Source: an uncultured bacterium
Lineage (GTDB): Bacteria; Planctomycetota; UBA1135; GCA-002686595
Length of the DNA: 43,026 bases
Assembly: GCA_937905825.1 (NCBI GenBank)
Contig: CALCXM010000123.1
Location: 1 to 43,026 of the forward strand
Direction of reading: 5' to 3'
Shown: positions 7,737 to 16,522 of the stretch, one piece after another
Position numbering within the stretch: the stretch's first letter is position 1
Layout of the letters: every line of letters starts with the position of its first letter
Notes under the pieces: generated by a model
What the model was told of the DNA's origin: nothing
The model's database searches: none
Seen by the model: the letters and a program-made list of their open reading frames with translations, nothing else
Program-made: the position numbers and the translations under genes

Positions 7737-8719
7737 GTCAATCTTTGGACCCGGCCCAGGCAGCCACCCTCGTCTTCGGGGATCAGCGCATCGACTTGCT
7801 TGAGGGCGAGAGCGTTCTCGAAGGTCTAGAGCGGGCTGGCGTCGACGCGCCAGCAGGCTGCCGGGCCGGGACCTGTTGCAAGTGCATGCAGCAGGCGGAC
7901 AACCCTCCGCCTGAAAGCCAACGGCAGTTGCGCCCCACCTTGCGTGCCCAAGGTTTCTTTTTGGCCTGTCAGGCCTATCCGAAGGAACCCCTGTACATGG
8001 CGAGCACGGAGCCGCCGGCCCCGATCTCTGCCCGCGTTGTGTCGGTCGAAAGCCTTTCGAGTGATGTACGCCGTTTGCGTCTGCGGCCCGCCCAGCAGTT
8101 CACCTATCGGCCAGGGCAGTACTTGGACGTCTTGCATTCCAGCGCTGCCGTCCGCAGCTACTCCATCGCCAGCTTGCCTTCGGACGGCCTGTTGGAGTTG
8201 CACGTGCGCCGCATCGAAGGCGGACTCGTCAGCGGCTACCTGCACGAACTCGAAGTCGGAGCCGACGTGAGCATTCGCGGCGCCTTCGGACAATGCTTCC
8301 ACGTGGCCGATGATCCAGACAAACCCCTGCTCTTGGTTGGCGCGGGCACGGGCTTGGCACCCCTGCTCGGCATTGCTCGCGACGCCCTCGATCAGGGTCA
8401 TCGGGGCGCCATCCGTCTGGTCCATGGTGGGCTGCAACCGGACCGTCTCTACTTGCGCGATGAGTTGGCGCAACTGGCAGAAACCTGGCCGCAGCTCAGC
8501 ATCCACCCCTGCGTTCTGCGGGACGCCGGGGCAAGCGAACGGCAAGGGGCCTTGGATCAAGTGGCTGTCCAAGTGGCCGGCTCCACCCTCGGCGAGACCC
8601 GCGCTTTCCTCTGCGGTGACTCGGATCTGGTGCGCATCCTGCAACGCAGCCTGTTCCTGGCGGGAATGTCCTCCGCCGAGATCCTGGCCGATCCGTTTGA
8701 TGCGGCGCTATCCCCTTAG
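7733..8719 (+). CDS. 2Fe-2S ferredoxin / FAD / NAD(P)H oxidoreductase (phenol hydroxylase-reductase type)
   Basis: 328 residues in three modules. The N-terminal plant-type ferredoxin has cluster ligands C43, C48, C51 and C79 (AGCRAGTCCKC and FFLACQAY). The FAD domain carries the RxYS motif in VRSYSIAS, and the NAD(P) domain carries LLLVGAGTGLAPLLGIA and ends with FLCGDSDLV. Such proteins pass electrons from NAD(P)H through FAD and the cluster to a partner. Here the partner is probably the truncated haemoglobin, whose stop overlaps this start by four bases. Together they would do what a flavohaemoglobin does in one chain (inference). An aromatic oxygenase partner is less likely, as none is nearby. 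Confidence 0.88.
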   Translation: MSQSLDPAQAATLVFGDQRIDLLEGESVLEGLERAGVDAPAGCRAGTCCKCMQQADNPPPESQRQLRPTLRAQGFFLACQAYPKEPLYMASTEPPAPISARVVSVESLSSDVRRLRLRPAQQFTYRPGQYLDVLHSSAAVRSYSIASLPSDGLLELHVRRIEGGLVSGYLHELEVGADVSIRGAFGQCFHVADDPDKPLLLVGAGTGLAPLLGIARDALDQGHRGAIRLVHGGLQPDRLYLRDELAQLAETWPQLSIHPCVLRDAGASERQGALDQVAVQVAGSTLGETRAFLCGDSDLVRILQRSLFLAGMSSAEILADPFDAALSP

Positions 8720-8727
8720 GGAAAGCA

Positions 8728-8751
8728 CCCGGGGCTAGCCAACCCCGCGGG
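8728..8751. other. G/C-rich imperfect hairpin between the reductase gene and nsrR
   Basis: CCCGGGG (8728-8734) can pair with CCCCGCGGG (8743-8751) around an 8-base loop with bulges. It has no T-tract, so it may be a weak attenuator or processing site in the 57-base gap, or chance in GC-rich DNA. Confidence 0.22.
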
Positions 8752-8766
8752 CATCACCCATGATGC
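8751..8766 (+). promoter_or_regulatory. Palindrome GCATCA-N4-TGATGC directly before the nsrR ribosome-binding site
   Basis: A perfect 6-base inverted repeat with a 4-base spacer ends where the Shine-Dalgarno of nsrR (GAGGAGG, 8767-8773) begins. The position suits autoregulation of the Rrf2-family gene. The GATGC/GCATC half-sites recall the known NsrR half-site, but here they point the opposite way, so identity with an NsrR box is not claimed. Confidence 0.4.
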
Positions 8767-8776
8767 GAGGAGGCCC

Positions 8777-9226
8777 ATGGCCTTCCTTCCCGTGCGCATC
8801 ACCAAACACACCGACTACGCCCTGCGAACTCTGCTCTACCTAGCGGTGCGTCCCGGCCAACGTTGTTCCACGCAGGTAATCGCCGAAGCCTATGGCATTT
8901 CGTCGCACCACTTGCAGAAGGTCGTGCGCGCGCTGGGGCAACACGGGTTGATCCACTTGCACCGCGGCAGCCAGGGTGGAGTGGAGTTGGCCATGGACCC
9001 CGCGGAGATTTCCGTCGGGAAGGTCATGCGCGCCCTCGATGACCAAGAGGGATTGGTCGAGTGCTTCAAGCCGGAATCCAACCTCTGCGTAATCACGCCC
9101 AGCTGTGGATTAAAGGAGGCCCTTGGCGGCGCGCAAGAGGCTTTCTACGCCCATCTCGACCCGATCACCTTGAGCGAGTTGGTGAAGCGTAGCCGCAAGC
9201 AGTTGCGCAAGCTTACTGGCAACTAG
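8777..9226 (+). CDS. nsrR: NsrR-type Rrf2-family Fe-S transcription regulator
   Basis: 149 residues. The N-terminal winged helix opens with ITKHTDYALRTLLYLA, and the recognition region is AEAYGISSHHLQKVVRAL. The three cluster Cys are present at C96, C104 and C110 (ECF...LCVITPSC, then GLKEAL), which is the NsrR pattern rather than IscR. NsrR proteins hold a 4Fe-4S or 2Fe-2S cluster that nitric oxide destroys, releasing repression of detoxification genes. The preceding globin-reductase pair is the natural target. The start at 8777 has a strong GAGGAGG 3 bases before CCCATG. A palindrome immediately upstream may be its own operator. Confidence 0.87.
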   Translation: MAFLPVRITKHTDYALRTLLYLAVRPGQRCSTQVIAEAYGISSHHLQKVVRALGQHGLIHLHRGSQGGVELAMDPAEISVGKVMRALDDQEGLVECFKPESNLCVITPSCGLKEALGGAQEAFYAHLDPITLSELVKRSRKQLRKLTGN

Positions 9227-9250
9227 GGACGGGCGGCGGGCCACGCGAGC

Positions 9251-9279
9251 TTGACATGGAGGGGGTGCAAAGCTGAACT
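9251..9279 (+). promoter_or_regulatory. Possible promoter of the WD40-caspase gene
   Basis: A perfect TTGACA (9251-9256) is followed after 17 bases by TGAACT (9274-9279), which matches the -10 consensus at only three of six positions. It lies 53 bases before the ATG at 9333 and after the nsrR stop. Confidence 0.35.
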
Positions 9280-9332
9280 CGACAGCCTTGTGCACACGCG
9301 GATCCTAGCCAGCGAACCCCCGAGCGAATCCC

Positions 9333-12300
9333 ATGAGTGAGTCGTCCTGCGAGAAGTCGAGAGCCTGCAAGCGCGTCCCCCACCTTAGCCGTGCAGGGAT
9401 GCTGGTCGTCCTCGCCACCCTCGGGTGCACTTCCCAAGGAGCGGGGCCACTGCCAGCGCAGCCAGGCTCTGCCCCTGACCAGTCGCAGCCCGGGACGCAA
9501 GCGTCGGCGCAAGACAACCTGGACCAGCCGAGGGTTGTTCAAGAGCAACCCACGGCTCAATTGGCGAAGACTCCCAACCGCAACGCCAACGGAGACTACG
9601 TCCTGCTCCCCCAGCTTTTCGGGGCCATCGGAGCGAATCGCCGAGGCTTTGGTTTGGACCACGATGGGTCGCGCTTCCTCGTGGAGGAATTCGGAGAGCT
9701 CAACTACTGGGAAGTCGAGTCCGGTCGGCGCGCGGGCAACTTGCCATGGGGAGGCAGCCAGTTGTCCGACCCTTCCATGCAACTCACGACCGGAGAGAAT
9801 GGACGCATTCTCGGCGTCCTGCGTCGCTTGGATGACAATGCGAAAGACAGCTACCACGGGTTCGTTTGGGATAGCAAGAGCGACCAACTCCTGCACAGAA
9901 TCGACATTCCCATGGCGAACCTCGGGTCCACTTGGACCCTCGCTCTGAGTCCCGATGGCAATCGCATGGCCTTCGGCGCAATGAACCGGGTGGTCCTGCA
10001 TGACATCGCAGGCGGGAGTCTGCGCGATGTGCAGGTCTGGCCAGTGAAGAACGGTCGCTACGACGTGGAGTTCGTCGGCAATGCGAGCGTGCTCGTCCGA
10101 TGCTATGAGGGCTACGAACAGAACTTGCGCGGGACTGCGCTGATCGACGTCTCATCCGGCGAAGTACGCTGGGAACGTCCGGTGCCCATCGCCATGGGGC
10201 ACGACGAACAAGGCGATCTCTTCGCCGTTGCCTCCGCGGGGGGCATCGAGCTGCGTAGGTCCGTGGACGGAGACGCCCATGCCAAGGTACCAGGCACCCT
10301 TCCGGTGCGCTTTACGCCGGACGGTCGAGCCCTGCTCACCAACTCCGTCGAACATGGGGCGGCGCTCTGGAACACGCAAACGGGTGCCAGGAACTGCCGG
10401 CTCGAGGACACCCTTTGGGTCGGCTACGAGGGCCAGTTCTCCCCGGACTCGCAGCGACTTTTTTGGGACAGAACAGGTCTCGGCATTTGGGACGTTGAAA
10501 CCGGCCGACTGTTGAGAGAAGTGAAGAACACCACCAAGCACGTGGTCCAAGCGCTCTTCACGCCGGACGGCGATCGTTTGGTTTTGACCGGAAACCCATC
10601 GGTCGCCATAGAGCTCTCCAGCATGAGTCCCCTGGCCCCCGCAGAGGGCGCGCAATACCGCTTTCGCGGTCCCGAGGGCAATCTCTTCAAACGAATGCGC
10701 CTGCAGAAAGATGGGGTGGCTCTCGCACCCCTGCGCTTCTACATGGAAGACAAGTACATCACCAAGGGAAACCACTCCCTGATCCTGCACGATGGTCAGA
10801 CCGACGAAATCGTCCACACGTTCCAGAAGCAAAAAGTGGGCACCTTTGGCAGTGCCTGGGCGGCGCACCCCAAGAAACCGCTGTTCGCGCTGAGTTCCGT
10901 TTACGAGAAGCAGGTTCGATTCTATGACACCAAGACTTGGAAGCAGGTCGGGGTGTTGGAATTGAACGATGTCGCCAAGTGGGTTGACTTCCATCCCGAC
11001 CTGCCCCTTTTGGCCGTTCGTGGCAGAAAGGGGCACGCAACCCTCTACAACCTCGACACCCAGGAATACGTCACGCTCTTGCTCGGCCTGGACGGCGAGT
11101 GGATCTTCTACTCGGAGGACGGCAAGTTCGGCGGCTCGAAACACGCGGGTCGCATGGTGTCGGTGTTTGACGGAGCGCGAGCCTATGGAATCGAGCAATT
11201 CGGCATCGCCTGGAACCGCCCCGACGTCTTGTTGGAACGCATGGGACTCGGTGGACAGGACTTGCGGGAACACTATTCCAAGCGCGCGGAACGGCGTCTC
11301 TCGAAAGCTGGAATCACCGCCGCCGACACATCAGGCAAACTCTCGCCCCCCACAGCCGCGATCACTTCCTTCGTGCATGAGGGCAAGTTCGCGAGCGTCG
11401 GCTTCCAACTCGCCGCCAATCAAACGTCCTTGTCGACATACCAGATCTACGTCAACGATGTCCCGCTCTTCGGGCCCGAAGGCAAACGCAGTTCAGGGGA
11501 CGCGTTCAAGGGCCGGGAGCGCGTCGAACTGGTCAGCGGGAACAACAAGATCGAAGTCAGCTGTCGAGACGCGCGCGGCCAAGAGTCCTTGCGGGCCCTC
11601 GAGCAGGTCCTCTACCCCGAGACCGTCGTCGGCGATCTCTACTTCCTAGGCTTCGGGGCCTCCAAGTACGCAGACTCAACGCTGGACTTGCAGTACGCCC
11701 ACAAGGACGCCAAGGACCTGCAAGCTCTCTTTCAAAGCCTGGATGAGGACCAAACAGCCGGCGGATTCAAGGCGGTGCACACGCGTGTCTTGACGAATCA
11801 AGAAGTCACCAAGGCGGCCCTCGAACAGTCCGCCGATTTTCTCGCCGATGCGCACGTGGACGACACGGTCGTGCTTTTCATCGCGGGTCACGGAGTGCAC
11901 ACGGACGACCAGAACAGCTCCTACTACTACCTGACCCACGACACGGACCTGAACGACATCGAGGGTACGGCGGCCCCCTTCTCCATCATCGAGTCCTTGC
12001 TGCACGCAATCGCCCCGCGCCGCAAGCTCTTCCTGATGGACACCTGTGAATCGGGCGAGATCGATCCGGACCAGGAGGCCAGCTACGCGGCGCAAGTTGG
12101 CAGTCGTGGACTCATGGCACGCACGGCCCAACGGGGCATCCAAGTGCTCGGGAAGCCCGGCGCCAACTCGGAGCCCCGGGCACCGCGCAAGTGGCTTTGG
12201 AACCGGGACCGCTTCATCTACAACGACCTGCTGCGCCGCTCGGGCGCCATCGTGTTCTCCTCTTCCCGGGGCGGAGAGTACTCCTACGAAAGCGACGCCA

Positions 12301-13136
12301 TCGAGAACGGCTACTTCACGGAAGCCCTGCTCGCCGCCTTTGGCGAAGGGGCTGCGGACGAGAACAATGACGCTTGGATCACCAGCTTGGAACTTCAACA
12401 CTACGTCTCCGCGGATGTCAGCCAGCAAACCGCTTCGGCGCAAAACCCAACCGTCGACCGCGACAACCTGGATGTGGTGTTGCGTTTCCCGCGGGCCGGC
12501 GCGGCCCAGAGGCCCGCCTGGTGGGATGAGCCCTTGCGCTTGCGGCCGGCCCTTGAAGCGGGTCCTGGGGCCCCGCCCAGCGTGATCCCCTTGGCCAGCC
12601 AGTCCTTGCAAAAGCTCGTGGACGAGACGCCCGATGGAGGCACCCTGCAGCTCGAGTGTGCACGCTACGAGTCCGCCCTGCCCATTCGCATCAACAAGCG
12701 CCGCGATCTCACCATCCTTGGGGTGCCCGGGACGACGATCGTCAACACCACCAACATGGGCCTGATCTTCGCCATTGAGAATTCCTTCGGCATTCGATTG
12801 CAGAACTGCAGCGCTTATCACGAAACTGTCAAGTCCTGCGTCGCGGGTGTCGTTGAAGTCCACGACTGTCAGTTCATCCGCCTTCAAAACTGCGAACTGA
12901 ACGGCTGCGGCACCGTCGGGATCGACGCCCAAAACGTTCGGAACCTGGACGTGCTGAACTGCCACATTCACAGCAACACCTTCCAGGGAATCTTCTTTGC
13001 CGCGGGACTCGAAAACGTGCGCCTCTTCAACAACCACCTGCACGACAACACCCAGACCTTCGCTGGCGGAGTCCCCGATGGGATCCAAGCCGAGGGCAAC
13101 ATCGCCCGCGGACAGCCCTGGAATCTGGGGAAGTGA
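9333..13136 (+). CDS. Lipoprotein with WD40 propeller, caspase (C14) domain and right-handed beta-helix
   Basis: 1267 residues. A basic N-terminus, hydrophobic stretch and lipobox (TLGC, C32) predict a lipoprotein facing the periplasm or outside. Residues about 85-640 are WD40-like blades with repeated W-D-x-x-[TS]-G motifs (LWNTQTGA, IWDVETGR). A segment LDGEWIFYSEDGKFGGSK, then WNRPDVLLERMG (about 583-635), is the linker I recall from other WD40-caspase proteins. A possible Ig-like module follows (about 675-760). The caspase domain (about 765-1040) has the His-Cys dyad: H853 in FIAGHGVH and C905 in LFLMDTCESGE, followed by IVFSSSRGGEYS. Residues 1090-1260 form beta-helix coils rich in N and C (LQNCEL, NLDVLNCHIHSN, NNHLHDN). 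Substrate and trigger are unknown; caspase-type enzymes usually cut after Arg/Lys or Asp. Transcribed alone. Confidence 0.9.
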   Translation: MSESSCEKSRACKRVPHLSRAGMLVVLATLGCTSQGAGPLPAQPGSAPDQSQPGTQASAQDNLDQPRVVQEQPTAQLAKTPNRNANGDYVLLPQLFGAIGANRRGFGLDHDGSRFLVEEFGELNYWEVESGRRAGNLPWGGSQLSDPSMQLTTGENGRILGVLRRLDDNAKDSYHGFVWDSKSDQLLHRIDIPMANLGSTWTLALSPDGNRMAFGAMNRVVLHDIAGGSLRDVQVWPVKNGRYDVEFVGNASVLVRCYEGYEQNLRGTALIDVSSGEVRWERPVPIAMGHDEQGDLFAVASAGGIELRRSVDGDAHAKVPGTLPVRFTPDGRALLTNSVEHGAALWNTQTGARNCRLEDTLWVGYEGQFSPDSQRLFWDRTGLGIWDVETGRLLREVKNTTKHVVQALFTPDGDRLVLTGNPSVAIELSSMSPLAPAEGAQYRFRGPEGNLFKRMRLQKDGVALAPLRFYMEDKYITKGNHSLILHDGQTDEIVHTFQKQKVGTFGSAWAAHPKKPLFALSSVYEKQVRFYDTKTWKQVGVLELNDVAKWVDFHPDLPLLAVRGRKGHATLYNLDTQEYVTLLLGLDGEWIFYSEDGKFGGSKHAGRMVSVFDGARAYGIEQFGIAWNRPDVLLERMGLGGQDLREHYSKRAERRLSKAGITAADTSGKLSPPTAAITSFVHEGKFASVGFQLAANQTSLSTYQIYVNDVPLFGPEGKRSSGDAFKGRERVELVSGNNKIEVSCRDARGQESLRALEQVLYPETVVGDLYFLGFGASKYADSTLDLQYAHKDAKDLQALFQSLDEDQTAGGFKAVHTRVLTNQEVTKAALEQSADFLADAHVDDTVVLFIAGHGVHTDDQNSSYYYLTHDTDLNDIEGTAAPFSIIESLLHAIAPRRKLFLMDTCESGEIDPDQEASYAAQVGSRGLMARTAQRGIQVLGKPGANSEPRAPRKWLWNRDRFIYNDLLRRSGAIVFSSSRGGEYSYESDAIENGYFTEALLAAFGEGAADENNDAWITSLELQHYVSADVSQQTASAQNPTVDRDNLDVVLRFPRAGAAQRPAWWDEPLRLRPALEAGPGAPPSVIPLASQSLQKLVDETPDGGTLQLECARYESALPIRINKRRDLTILGVPGTTIVNTTNMGLIFAIENSFGIRLQNCSAYHETVKSCVAGVVEVHDCQFIRLQNCELNGCGTVGIDAQNVRNLDVLNCHIHSNTFQGIFFAAGLENVRLFNNHLHDNTQTFAGGVPDGIQAEGNIARGQPWNLGK

Positions 13137-13244
13137 GGGGACGCGCAGATCGTTGGGAGTTCGCGCTCGCCGACGCCTTGCGCTCAAGCGGCTCGTCTAT
13201 CCTCCACAGCGCGGGCAGGCACGCAAGCCAAGCCGAACTTGCGC

Positions 13245-15785
13245 CTAAGCGCGCAGGCTCGCCGCCGGGCGGGTGGCCAGGGTTCGCAGGCTGCTGAGCA
13301 AGCCACAGGTCGTTGCGAGCAGCGCGCTGCCGAGTACAAAGATCGGCAAGAGCCACCAGTTCAGCTCGTGGGCCAGCTTGAGCTGTTGCTCGAGGAAACC
13401 CCAGGCAAGGGCGTAGGCCGCCAGGGTTCCGCACAGGCCCGCGACCAATCCGATCATGGCGTACTCAACCGCCAGCAACATCACCACGCCGGCACGGGTC
13501 ATGCCCAAGGTCTTTTGCAGTGCGACCTCGCGGCGCCTGCGCAGTCCCCCCGCGGAGATCGCGCCAGCCAAGATCGCGAGGCCAGCCCCCACGGCAATCC
13601 AACCGAGGACGCGCACGCCCGTGGCGATGCGCTCCAGGACACCCGCGATCTTTTCGAGCATGGGCCCCAGGCGCAAGAGCGTCACGTTGCGGAAGCCAGC
13701 CACCAAGTCATCTTGCAGGGCCTGCTCCTTGGATGGCGCAACCCGCGCGGAGGCCAGGTAAGAAAACGGCGCGCCCTCCAGGGAACCCGGCTCGACGACC
13801 AGGAAGAAGTTGATCGAGAAGGAAACCCAATCCACCTCGCGCAGGCTGCTCACCACGAACTCGACAGGGACGCCTTGCAGATCGAAGGTCAGTCGGGTTC
13901 CGATGCTCGCTCCAAGATCCTTGGCAAAGCGCTGTTCCAGGGAGACTTCCGGAATGCCGTCATCTTTGAACCAAGCGCCCTGCGTGAGTTTGTTGGTGGC
14001 CGGTAGATCACGGCTCCAGGTCAGGCGTTGCTCGCGGGTCAGCACCCAACTCGCACGGCCCTTGTCCTCCTTGCGCTCTTCGGCAAGCTCGCGCACGGGC
14101 CGCCCGTCGATCTGCGCCAGGCGCGCCATGATCACCGGCGTCGAGCTCGTGTGTTGCGCCTCGTACCTCGCCAACAGATCTTGAAGTCCGTCCCACTGAT
14201 CCGGTTGCACGTCGATCAGGAACAGACTGGGCGCATCGCTTGGCAACCCATCGCGCAACTCGCGACTGAGCCGGGTCTCCACGAGCAACAGGGCCGCGAT
14301 CACGTGCACCCCGAGCCCCAAGGCCACGATGGTCGCCGTGGTCCCCGCGCCCGGGCGCGCCAAGCAGGACAAACCGTTGCGCAGGTAGAGCCCCAAGGAC
14401 TGGCGCGGCAAATGCGTTGCGATCCAAATGGCGAGGCGCGCGCCGAGCACGAGCAAGAGCACCAACAACAAGAGACCCGCGCTGAACACCGCCCCCACCT
14501 TGGCACTGTCCGCTTGCACCCAGGCTGACGCAAAGATGCCCAGCAACAGGAGCAGCGCCGTCAACCAACGCATCCAACGGGGAATCTCCAGGGGCGCCGC
14601 TTCAGACCTCAAGACCAGGACCGGCGAGACCTTGTAGATCGCCGTCAAGGGCCCGAGCGCAAAGAGCATGGCGATCGAGAGACCGAGACCGAGACCGCGC
14701 ACAAGGATCGGCCAGGGCGCGGCCAAGGCCGCTTCGGTGGAGATGAACTCGGGCGCGATGCGCGCGGCGACCAGGGGCAGGAGCCAACCGAAAAGGCAGC
14801 CGAGCAAGCTAGCGAAGCCCGCCAACAGCAAGACGTGGATCAAGTACAACTGCAGGATTTCCCCCGGACGCAAGCCCAGGCTGCGTTGCACCGCAACCGC
14901 TTGCGTGCGCTCTTCGATCCAGACGCGCACGACCTGGGCCACGCCAACGCCACCGAGCAAGAGCGAGAGCAAGGCCACCAGACCCAGATAACGTTCCACA
15001 TTTCGCAGGGAGCGCTCCACGTTCGGTTGGGCTTGCCGGTGGGTTTGCACCTTGCGGCGCGCGTTGCCGCCCTCCCTTGGTTGCAAGGCCTTTTGCCATT
15101 GCTCCAGCCCGCGCTCCGTCGTCCACTCGGGCAGCTTGATCAAGCGCGCGTAGGTCACCCGGCTTCCAAAGTCGAGCAAGTTGGTGCGCGCCAAGCCTTC
15201 GGTCGAAAGGAACACCCGCGGCCCCAGACTCAAGCCGAACTTCAATCGGTCGGGCTCGAAGAGCAACTGCCCCGCAAGCCGGTAGCCTTGGCCTCCGATT
15301 TGCAATTCATCGCCCGTTTGAAGATCGAGAGCTGCGCACAACTCCGAGGCGGCCAAGACTTCGTCCGCGGCGAGTTGGTCTGGCCGCAGTCCCGCTGGTT
15401 TGGTTTCGAGCTCCCCATAGAACGGGTAACCGGCGCCGGCTGCTTTCAGCTCCACCAAGCGCGAGGAGCCGGTCGTTTGATCGCCCTTGGGCGGGGCCGC
15501 CAGCATCGTCGCGAGTTCCACCGTGCCTGCCACGGCCAGGGGTTCGAGGCTCGCGATCAGTTCATCGAGCTCTTCAGGCAGCGGCGCCCGTGAATCGACT
15601 TTGAGGTCGGCTGCCAGCAATTGCCGCGATTCGGAAGCCAAGCCCGTGCGTACGGCCGAGACCAAGGCGGAAACTCCAGTGACCGCTCCCACGCCCAAGG
15701 CCAAGCACGCAACGAAGAACAGCATGCGCCCACGGGCCCCGCGCGACTCGCGGGCCAGCAGTCGAAGAGTGAAGCGCGGGTTCAC
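13245..15785 (-). CDS. ybbP: ABC transporter permease, FtsX/MacB superfamily (YbbP-like)
   Basis: 846 residues, similar to the roughly 800 of E. coli YbbP. The N-terminus has one membrane helix (MLFFVACLALGVGAVTGVSALV), followed by a large extracytoplasmic domain. Groups of FtsX-type helices follow near residues 260-400 and 410-490, a second extracytoplasmic region, and a final FtsX block with AGAISAGGLRRRREVALQK near the C-terminus. Its start overlaps the stop of the ATPase gene by four bases (15782-15785), so the two form one transporter. YbbAP-type systems are thought to move or extract lipophilic substrates rather than import nutrients; the substrate is unknown. The neighbouring tesA-like gene repeats the arrangement known from E. 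coli. Confidence 0.9.
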   Translation of the reverse strand: MNPRFTLRLLARESRGARGRMLFFVACLALGVGAVTGVSALVSAVRTGLASESRQLLAADLKVDSRAPLPEELDELIASLEPLAVAGTVELATMLAAPPKGDQTTGSSRLVELKAAGAGYPFYGELETKPAGLRPDQLAADEVLAASELCAALDLQTGDELQIGGQGYRLAGQLLFEPDRLKFGLSLGPRVFLSTEGLARTNLLDFGSRVTYARLIKLPEWTTERGLEQWQKALQPREGGNARRKVQTHRQAQPNVERSLRNVERYLGLVALLSLLLGGVGVAQVVRVWIEERTQAVAVQRSLGLRPGEILQLYLIHVLLLAGFASLLGCLFGWLLPLVAARIAPEFISTEAALAAPWPILVRGLGLGLSIAMLFALGPLTAIYKVSPVLVLRSEAAPLEIPRWMRWLTALLLLLGIFASAWVQADSAKVGAVFSAGLLLLVLLLVLGARLAIWIATHLPRQSLGLYLRNGLSCLARPGAGTTATIVALGLGVHVIAALLLVETRLSRELRDGLPSDAPSLFLIDVQPDQWDGLQDLLARYEAQHTSSTPVIMARLAQIDGRPVRELAEERKEDKGRASWVLTREQRLTWSRDLPATNKLTQGAWFKDDGIPEVSLEQRFAKDLGASIGTRLTFDLQGVPVEFVVSSLREVDWVSFSINFFLVVEPGSLEGAPFSYLASARVAPSKEQALQDDLVAGFRNVTLLRLGPMLEKIAGVLERIATGVRVLGWIAVGAGLAILAGAISAGGLRRRREVALQKTLGMTRAGVVMLLAVEYAMIGLVAGLCGTLAAYALAWGFLEQQLKLAHELNWWLLPIFVLGSALLATTCGLLSSLRTLATRPAASLRA

Positions 15786-16486
15786 GCGTTCGTGTCCTGC
15801 TTGGAAGAGTCGTGCACCAAACGTCCCCCGACCAGACGCAATCTGCGGCCAGCCTTTTCAGCCAAGCTGGCGTCGTGGGTCACGAGCACCAAGGTCGTGC
15901 CCTGGGCTTCGCGCAAGCGCAGCAACAAGTCGAGGGCCTGGGCGCCGGTCTCCAAGTCCAAGTTGCCCGTGGGCTCATCGGCGAAGAGCACCTCGGGTCC
16001 ATGTCCGAAGGCACGGGCCAAGGCCACCCGCTGCTGTTCGCCCCCGGACAGTTGGGACGGATAGTGATGGCCCCGTTGCGCCAGCCCCACGTCCGCGAGC
16101 AATTCGTCCGCACGTTGCCCAGCGTTCTGCATGCCGATCAACTCGAGGGGCAAGAGAATGTTTTCGCGGGCGCTGAGATTGCCCAGCAGCTGAAAATTCT
16201 GAAACACGAAGCCCACGTGCTTCCGACGCCAAAGAGCCAGTTGATCCTCGCTGGCTTGCTCCAGGGCCATTCCGTCAAAGCGCACGGAGCCCTGTTTCGG
16301 ACGCTCGAGTCCGGCGAGGATGCCGAGCAAGGTCGACTTGCCACTGCCCGATGGTCCGACCACCGCGACAAACTCGCCGCGCTCGATCTCGAAGTCGATC
16401 TGGTCAAGGATTTGTAGGTCCTGTTGACCGGAACGCAGGCTGTGGCTCACAGCTTGGCACTGGATTTGGGGAACGGCGGTCTGCAT
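15782..16486 (-). CDS. ybbA: ABC transporter ATP-binding protein (YbbA/LolD-like)
   Basis: 234 residues with a complete set of ATPase motifs: Walker A GPSGSGKST, signature LSGGEQQR, Walker B VLFADEPT, and switch His in LVTHD. The LolD/MacB-type subfamily fits the FtsX-like permease encoded immediately downstream with a four-base overlap. ATG 16486 (MQTAVPQIQCQ) is used; GTG 16498, four codons earlier, is also possible, and neither has a clear Shine-Dalgarno. The start lies only about 36 bases from the divergent esterase start, so at least one of the two promoters must lie inside the other gene. Confidence 0.92.
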   Translation of the reverse strand: MQTAVPQIQCQAVSHSLRSGQQDLQILDQIDFEIERGEFVAVVGPSGSGKSTLLGILAGLERPKQGSVRFDGMALEQASEDQLALWRRKHVGFVFQNFQLLGNLSARENILLPLELIGMQNAGQRADELLADVGLAQRGHHYPSQLSGGEQQRVALARAFGHGPEVLFADEPTGNLDLETGAQALDLLLRLREAQGTTLVLVTHDASLAEKAGRRLRLVGGRLVHDSSKQDTNA

Positions 16487-16522
16487 CGAGTTCGGCACGG
16501 GAAAGGAAAAGCGGGAAGGGTT

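Noticed and set aside
11676..13187. Long open frame antisense to the caspase and beta-helix region
   Set aside because: It is Val/Gly/Arg-rich without domain structure and lies opposite an intact conserved domain.
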